From Prasinococcaceae sp. CCMP 1430 (taxonomy: Eukaryota; Prasinodermophyta; Palmophyllophyceae; Prasinococcales; Prasinococcaceae), in NCBI GenBank assembly GCA_013416795.1, contig RQSC01000003.1:182288-246287 (forward strand): DNA of 64,000 nt, given 5' to 3'. The notes beneath the pieces are model-generated. The model was not told the DNA's origin, did no database searches, and was given only the letters and a program-made list of their open reading frames with translations. Both the position numbers and the translations under genes were made by a program. The stretch's first letter is position 1. Each line of letters starts with the position of its first letter. Shown piece by piece: positions 59,078-64,000 of the stretch.

Positions 59078-60481
59078 TCACCGCCCGTGCGCAAACACGT
59101 CCTCCTCGAGATCGGCGAAACCAAAGAGCTCGTAGCCGATGCTGGTCAAGTCCCTGTCCAGATCAAAGCCGCTCTCCACGAGCGAGGCGAGCACGGCGCG
59201 CGCGCGCGCCGCGCGCGCTGGCGGCGGCACACACTCGCGGCGCACGCAGCGAAGAAATTGCGCCAGCCGGGGCGAGCTGCTCGCGTTGGGGCCGGAACCG
59301 TGCACGCAGCGCTGGTCCCATACCAGCAGGTCGCCCTCGCGCACGGGCACGCGTCGCGCGAGCCCATACAGCGGGTCGCGCGCGTCGAACTTGAAGGAGC
59401 CACCCCCGCCCTTCCTCCGCACCGCCCAACCCGCCGCCGAGCTCACCTCGGCGTGCTCCTCAGGCGGCCCGAGCGCACGCGCCCACTCCTCGAAGGTGCG
59501 ATTGAATCCCGGGACCACCACCGTGCCACCGTCCTCCTCGAGGTTGTCCGCGAGCGACACGACGGCCTGCACCTTGGGGCCGCCGGCGTCGCGCGACACG
59601 CACGTCACCTCGGCGCGGAACTCGCTGGGCGTGCTGTAGTCCATGTCAGGCACAGCGGAGCCATCAATGAAGCTCCACGGATCGACATCAAGGTGCACGT
59701 TGGGCCGCGTCGCCCATTCGTCGGGAGCGCCCGCTGTGGGACGGTAGAAGCACCAGCGGTCCTGGCTGATGTACATGCGCTCGTGCGCTCGCGGGCGTGC
59801 CCGAGCCAATGCCCGCGCAGCGCACGCGGCCGGCTGCGCACCACCCGAACCGTGCTCCTCTGAGGTCTCCAGGGTGGCAACAGCGGCCTCGGCATTCTCG
59901 TCGTCGGCAATCTCGTCCTCTGAGAGCAGCAATGCAGCGAAGCACGCGCGCACGCCGGGCGCCTGCCTATTGCGCGCGATGGCCGGGGTGGACACGACCT
60001 GTTCCCGCGGCAGGCCATAGCGTTTGGAGCACAGCGCGCCATATGTTGAGGGCTCACCGCGCCTGAAGCCCTCGTGCGAGGCCTCAAGCTGCGCGTAGAT
60101 CTCATCGCGCGCCGCAGCGCATCCGTCAGGACCCACGGCGCCACGGAAGACGACGTAGCCGTGGCGCGCGAGGAACGTGCGCGCGGCCGCCCTCTCGGTC
60201 GGCGTCCGCGGCACGTCCAGCGCGAGCGCGAAGCGCGGGTCTTCCGGGCAGCGCGGCACCTTCGCCGGTGGCGGGTAAGTTGCGTGCAGCCGCGCGCACC
60301 GCGAGGCGACCGCAGGCTCGAGCGACCGCATGTACTCGGCGTGGCCAGCGGCCTCTGTCACCTCGCCGACGCGGTGCTCGTGTCCCGGTCGCCATACAGG
60401 CGCGGCGCGGCGCGCCTTGGCGGCTCGCTTGGCCTCCTTATCTCGCCTCCTCGCAGCCGCCTTCACCTGCCGGAGCGCCAT
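59078..60481 (-). CDS. Phytanoyl-CoA dioxygenase (PhyH) family protein
   Basis: A single 467-residue frame from ATG 60481. Fe(II)/2-oxoglutarate oxygenase of the PhyH type: RHGYVVFRGAVGPDGCAAAR is the usual N-terminal strand-helix; NVHLDVDPW provides the HxD metal ligands (about residue 275); VWDQRCVHGSGPN the distal His; RLAQFLRC the 2-oxoglutarate-binding Arg. AVVSLADNLEEDGGTVVVPG and FKFDARDPLYGLARRVPV complete the jelly-roll. The N-terminal 30 residues are strongly basic (RQVKAAARRRDKEAKRAAKA), suggesting nuclear or organelle targeting. An acidic insertion lies between residues 185 and 225. The substrate is unknown. Convergent with CSN6; AAAGTACACTCG and ATTATTGTTATAC lie between the stops. 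Confidence 0.85.
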   Translation of the reverse strand: MALRQVKAAARRRDKEAKRAAKARRAAPVWRPGHEHRVGEVTEAAGHAEYMRSLEPAVASRCARLHATYPPPAKVPRCPEDPRFALALDVPRTPTERAAARTFLARHGYVVFRGAVGPDGCAAARDEIYAQLEASHEGFRRGEPSTYGALCSKRYGLPREQVVSTPAIARNRQAPGVRACFAALLLSEDEIADDENAEAAVATLETSEEHGSGGAQPAACAARALARARPRAHERMYISQDRWCFYRPTAGAPDEWATRPNVHLDVDPWSFIDGSAVPDMDYSTPSEFRAEVTCVSRDAGGPKVQAVVSLADNLEEDGGTVVVPGFNRTFEEWARALGPPEEHAEVSSAAGWAVRRKGGGGSFKFDARDPLYGLARRVPVREGDLLVWDQRCVHGSGPNASSSPRLAQFLRCVRRECVPPPARAARARAVLASLVESGFDLDRDLTSIGYELFGFADLEEDVFAHGR

Positions 60482-61243
60482 GCCTGCCGCCTCGCGTTCC
60501 TCGCGCGACGCCGACGCGTCCGCCGCGACGCGCCGCGCCTCGGCGAGCGCGTCCTCCCAACGCGGCGCGGCCGCGGCCGCGCGGCCGCGCCGCCACAGCG
60601 CGGCAGAGTGCCACGATGCACACGCCCGCGCCCACCACCTCTCGCCCCCGCGCCCTCACCCCTCGCTCCTCATGCATCCCACGCCTCCGCTGCTCGCGGG
60701 CGAACGAGCGCCACGTCGCGTGCGTTACGCTCGCGCAACACAACAAAAAATCGCGTTTGATTTCCCGCCCTGCAATTTCGCGTCCGTGCGGTCCGCGCGT
60801 TTTCCCCCGCGGCGCACTCGCCCGCGACCATTTCGCCCGCGCGTCTCCGCGCTTTCCCCGCGATTTCCCCGCGCCGCGCTTTTCGCCCTTTCCTGCCTGC
60901 CCCGCGCCGCAGCGAGCGAGCGGGCCCGCCCCGCCGCGTCCGCGAGGCGCCGGCGGGCCCGGCCGGAGACGGCCAGGATCCGACCCGGAACCGCGCGCGC
61001 TCGCGCCGAGAGCCGAGCGCGCGCCGCGCGCCGCTTGACTCAGACGCGGATCCAAGCCCCTGCCGGACGCGCTCGCGCCGCCTCGCTCGCTCGCTCGCTC
61101 GCAAACCTCAGAAGTGATTCGGGGGCTGTTGCGTGCTTGCGTTCCTACTGAACGTACCGCGGGTCGCAGGGCAGGGCGGCGGGGCGTGCCACACCCCGCG
61201 CGCCGTGGGGGTAGGGGGTGGGGGGTAGGAGAGGCACCGCGCG
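60482..61243. promoter_or_regulatory. Divergent upstream region of PhyH and PRA1 genes
   Basis: GC-rich stretch of 762 bp with repeated GCTCGCTCGCTC (about 61085-61100) and an AT-richer patch at about 60735-60760 (CAACACAACAAAAAATCGCG). Many frames are open on both strands but are Arg/Pro-rich. No clear TATA box. Confidence 0.5.
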
Positions 61244-62274
61244 ATGGCGGCGTTCGTCGATAACCCGCTCTCGCTCGCGCTCGGCGATGGCGACGCCAGG
61301 GCTGTGCTTGCGGACGGGGGCGGCAGCGGCGATGGCGGCGGTGACGGCGAGGGGGGCGAGGCGGGCAGCGGCGGCTGGGCGGCGCGAGCGCTTGCGCGTG
61401 TCGTGCCGAGCGCGGTTGCGAACGCCCTCGATGCTGTGCGCGAGGCGGTCGCCAGTGCGCCAGTGCTCACTGCCGCCGACGCGGTGCGTACGCCACGGCC
61501 GTGGCGAGAGTTCGCGCACGGCGACAGTGGCGATAGCCGAGCAGCACAGGAGAGGGAAAGGCGCACTCGCGCAGAGAGAGAGCGTGGCCGAGGGCGGGGC
61601 CGGCGGCGCGGCGTGCAGCATGGCGACGAGCATGCGTGGTGGGCGCTGGATTGGGGGAATGGCGCTTACGCAGTTCCCGTCGGTGGATTTGCGGCGCTCA
61701 CACAACGAGTGGAGTGCAACATGCTCTGGTACATGGGGAACTACGGTAAGCACGCGCACATTCACTCACGCGCGATCGCGCATGCGTGCATTGCGGAAAG
61801 CACATGCAGGCGTGACTTGCACTACTCTAGCGCTTGGCCGCGCACCGGGCGGTGCGCAACTGCATGCCCACTCGCCTCGCGTTCATTCGCTTGCTCGTGC
61901 GCCAGACTTTTCGCGTCTGACGAATGATCGTGCACGCACGCGCAGCCCGCCTGCTGCTCGCAGGCGCAGCATTCGTCGTGTGTGGCTCGCCGCTCGCAAT
62001 GGCCGGTGCGGCACTCTGCGGTGCGCTGTACCTGCTCATCGAGCGACGCACAGCAGCGGCGACCGACGGTGGCGAGGCCGATGGCGAGATGCTTGCGGTT
62101 GAAAGAAACGCAGCGATGGCGCTGGCATGGCTGACGTCAGTGCTGAGCGGCGCCTGGTTGCGCGCCGCGGCTGGAGTGCTGCTGGGCTTAGTCGCCTGTG
62201 CGCTCCACGCCACCACGCGCGTCGAATGCGCACAGGCGCGCAAGATGCTACGGCAGCGCCTGCGCTCAAATTGA
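61244..62274 (+). CDS. PRA1-family protein (prenylated Rab acceptor)
   Basis: Membrane protein of ER/Golgi that interacts with prenylated Rab GTPases. Exons 61244-61745 and 61946-62274; intron 200 bp, with CTGAC at 61917 and cgcgcag|CC, phase-consistent. Key motif RTPRPWREF, then TQRVECNMLWYMGNY, equivalent to R-x(3)-N-x-x-Y-(F)-x-x-NY of the family. After the join come two hairpin membrane segments: RLLLAGAAFVVCGSPLAM, AGAALCGALYLLIE, MALAWLTSVLSGAWLRAA and GVLLGLVACALHAT. Between the two N-terminal motifs a strongly Arg/Glu-rich stretch (about 61515-61673) reads in frame but is atypical and may be an intron (for example gtggcg to gcttacgcag). ATG 61244. Confidence 0.8.
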
Positions 62275-62456
62275 GCGGCACACGCCTGCGAATCTAATAT
62301 GAGCACATAGTCATTCTCGTTCAATCAGGGCGGTGGCGACGGGAGCGAGCACGCACATGAGCGGGCGCGCGCGCGCCTGCACTCAGCCAGTGCGTGTACA
62401 TGTGTAATGTGTATGATACATTCGTGTGCGCGCACCTTTGATGCGCTGCGCGCAAG

Positions 62457-63740
62457 TCAGGCGCGCGGTGCCCTTCTGAACGCCCGCGCGTGCGCCTCGC
62501 ACGCCCGGGAGTGCCGTTGATACTGCAGCAAAGCCCACAAGAGGTGGCGGAAGGAGAAGTCCGGCCACAGCACGTCGAGGAAGACCAGCACCGCGAATCC
62601 GCCCTGGAGTGGAAACGTGCGCGCATGGACGCAGGCGCACGTGCGCGTGGTCAGGCTTGTGAGCTTCGAGCACGATGCGCGCGGTCGTGCGTTTAGCGCG
62701 AGCGCGGCGCGAGCGCCCGCTCGTACCTGCCACAGCATGAAGTCAGACAGCCGAGTCTCGCCGCTCGTGCGCAACAAAAGGTCGGGTGGCTCACTCGCAT
62801 CTGTCATCAGAGCGCGCTCAATGAGGTCTTCGACGTACTTGTCGGATGACGCGCACGACCGCACATCTGCGCACTTGCAATTGCGTGTGCGTGCGTGCTC
62901 GCATGCGCTCGACGGTGCGTGGACGCGCGAGTCCTGCCCGTGCACGGGCGGTCGACCTTCGGTCTCTGGGCGCGCCTTTTCAGCTCGCAGCTGGCGCGCA
63001 ACCGTGTGTACCGCCGCGGCTATCTCGTGCCGAGCCGTATAGCTCAGGCATATATTCAGGGTGGCACCCTCGTTGTGTGCAGTAGCTGCCATCGCCGCCT
63101 CGGCGGCCTCGCGAACACCCTTCGGTAGCAGCTCCAGGTCACCGATCACGCGCACGCGCACGCCGCGAGCGGCCGCGCGCCGTGAGTTGAGTGCGCTTGC
63201 GAGCTCGCGGAGCTTGTCTCGCGCAAGCGACATGAGAGTCTCCACCTCGTCTGCGGGGCGCTTGAAGTTTTCGATTGAGAAGGCGTACACCGTCACCGTG
63301 CTCACTCCGAGGTCATACAGCCAGTCGAGCACTGACACCATGGTGGTGTACCCAAGCGCGTGCCCCTCAGCTACGCGGCCGAGGCCGCGTGCGACGCTGA
63401 ATCGTCGGTTCCCGTCCATGATGATGGCAACATGGCGCGGCACGGCTCCGCGCTGAAGCACAGCAGACGCCAGCGAGCGCAGCGACGCGTGCACTGCGGA
63501 TGCTGCTGAGGCGCAGCACGCCGCGAGAGCGGCTATGGCGGGGCGCAACCCGGCCACGCCTGCATCGGCGGCGCTCTTCGCACGGCCCCGTGCGCGCGCA
63601 GAGCTACTGTCCTCTTCAGGGCCCCCTTCTCTTCTGCAGCCGCGCGCACCATCGTCCCCGCCATGCACCCACGGGCCTCGTTCGCCTCCGGCGCCCCCGC
63701 CCCCGCCTCCCGCTGCCGCCGTCCCATCGCCTGCTGCCAT
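62457..63740 (-). CDS. DHDDS: Dehydrodolichyl diphosphate synthase (cis-prenyltransferase)
   Basis: ER enzyme that elongates farnesyl diphosphate with isopentenyl diphosphate in cis to make dolichol precursors for N-glycosylation. Exons, in order: 62727-63740 and 62457-62603; intron 123 bp with CTGAC. Motifs: RHVAIIMDGNRRFSVARG (catalytic Asp), VYAFSIENFKRPADEVETLM, ATLNICLSYTARHEIAAAV, PPDLLLRTSGETRLSDFMLW (R-x-SGE-x-R) and VLWPDFSFRHLLWALLQYQR. The last motif matches eukaryotic DHDDS rather than bacterial UppS. A 38-residue segment (about 62840-62950) before DKYVEDLIERAL looks inserted and may be an unrecognised intron of 3n length. Start chosen at ATG 63740, with a TATA-like element 165 bp upstream; the N-terminal region is Ala-rich and could anchor to membranes. 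Confidence 0.88.
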   Translation of the reverse strand: MAAGDGTAAAGGGGGGAGGERGPWVHGGDDGARGCRREGGPEEDSSSARARGRAKSAADAGVAGLRPAIAALAACCASAASAVHASLRSLASAVLQRGAVPRHVAIIMDGNRRFSVARGLGRVAEGHALGYTTMVSVLDWLYDLGVSTVTVYAFSIENFKRPADEVETLMSLARDKLRELASALNSRRAAARGVRVRVIGDLELLPKGVREAAEAAMAATAHNEGATLNICLSYTARHEIAAAVHTVARQLRAEKARPETEGRPPVHGQDSRVHAPSSACEHARTRNCKCADVRSCASSDKYVEDLIERALMTDASEPPDLLLRTSGETRLSDFMLWQVRAGARAALALNARPRASCSKLTSLTTRTCACVHARTFPLQGGFAVLVFLDVLWPDFSFRHLLWALLQYQRHSRACEAHARAFRRAPRA

Positions 63741-63900
63741 CCGATCGCCCGCGGGCGCGCAGCCGTCGGCGCCAGCGTCACGCACATGGCGCCCCCCCCC
63801 TCCGCACGCCGCGGGCGGGCCGGCGTGTGGCGTGCAGCAGCGCCGCTGCCGCTGCCCGCGCGCGACTGGATCGCGCGCGCGCAGGACAAAACGCATGCGA

Positions 63901-63909
63901 TAAAATATA
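63901..63909 (-). promoter_or_regulatory. TATA-like element TATATTTTA
   Basis: On the minus strand GGGTATATTTTATCGC lies about 165 bp upstream of the preferred DHDDS start codon, which fits a promoter for that gene. If translation began at the upstream ATG 63896, the box would overlap the coding sequence, so the downstream start is preferred. Confidence 0.45.
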
Positions 63910-64000
63910 CCCACGGGAGAGCTTTAATCAAAGTCAAAATGCATGTCACGACGGAGGCATGCCGGCGGGCGGGTGTCGGACGGCGCAGAGCGCGCCACAG

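Overview
The window is nuclear DNA from a eukaryote, most likely a GC-rich unicellular alga. The evidence is very high GC, genes split by short GT-AG introns (45-230 bp), and only eukaryotic housekeeping machinery: dynein, COP9 signalosome, NatC, the Pol I factor TAF1B/Rrn7 and the dolichol pathway. A plastid-type phytyl ester synthase/DGAT argues for a plastid. A cytoplasmic dynein-1 heavy chain argues against green and red algae, which are thought to lack dynein-1. A fragment of NAD(P)H nitrite reductase and a Pro/Thr-rich secreted protein would suit an alga with a secondary plastid (haptophyte, pelagophyte or other stramenopile). I cannot name the species.

Layout. 1-20 kb: the end of a SET-domain methyltransferase; a coiled-coil gene divergent from a 13-kb cytoplasmic dynein-1 heavy-chain gene; then a secreted repeat protein. 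20-28 kb: a 209-bp near-perfect palindrome over the start of a small gene; a bacterial-type HrpB helicase (frameshifted in this assembly) head to head with a dihydroflavonol-reductase-like SDR; a methyltransferase running into an 802-N gap. 28-43 kb: NAA30 with a C-terminal extension, GDPD, PES/DGAT, a PKA-like kinase, a TPR protein, TAF1B/Rrn7, and an acidic protein with an E-set-like motif that ends in a 226-N gap. 44-64 kb: an OXS3-like gene, a RING-LON gene abutting a nitrite-reductase fragment, an Atg22-like transporter, SARNP, an mL53-like protein, a large unrecognised helical protein, a phosphatase, CSN6, a PhyH dioxygenase, PRA1 and DHDDS.

The genes do not form one pathway; this is ordinary gene-dense chromosome. 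Neighbours are often convergent, with 70-250 bp between stop codons, or divergent with a shared upstream region. Nearly every intron I could place carries CTGAC, 15-75 nt before the acceptor, which helped me choose splice sites. Intergenic AT-rich islands carry TGTAC-type motifs near 3' ends and AAACCCTA (telo-box) motifs near 5' ends.

Nothing here is clearly a new molecular system. The most unusual structures are the palindromic inverted duplication at 20.5 kb, the nitrite-reductase/RING junction at 47.7 kb, and the dynein heavy chain that ends before the C-terminal domain. Exon boundaries are my own predictions from phase, splice sites and protein family patterns; none is supported by transcripts.
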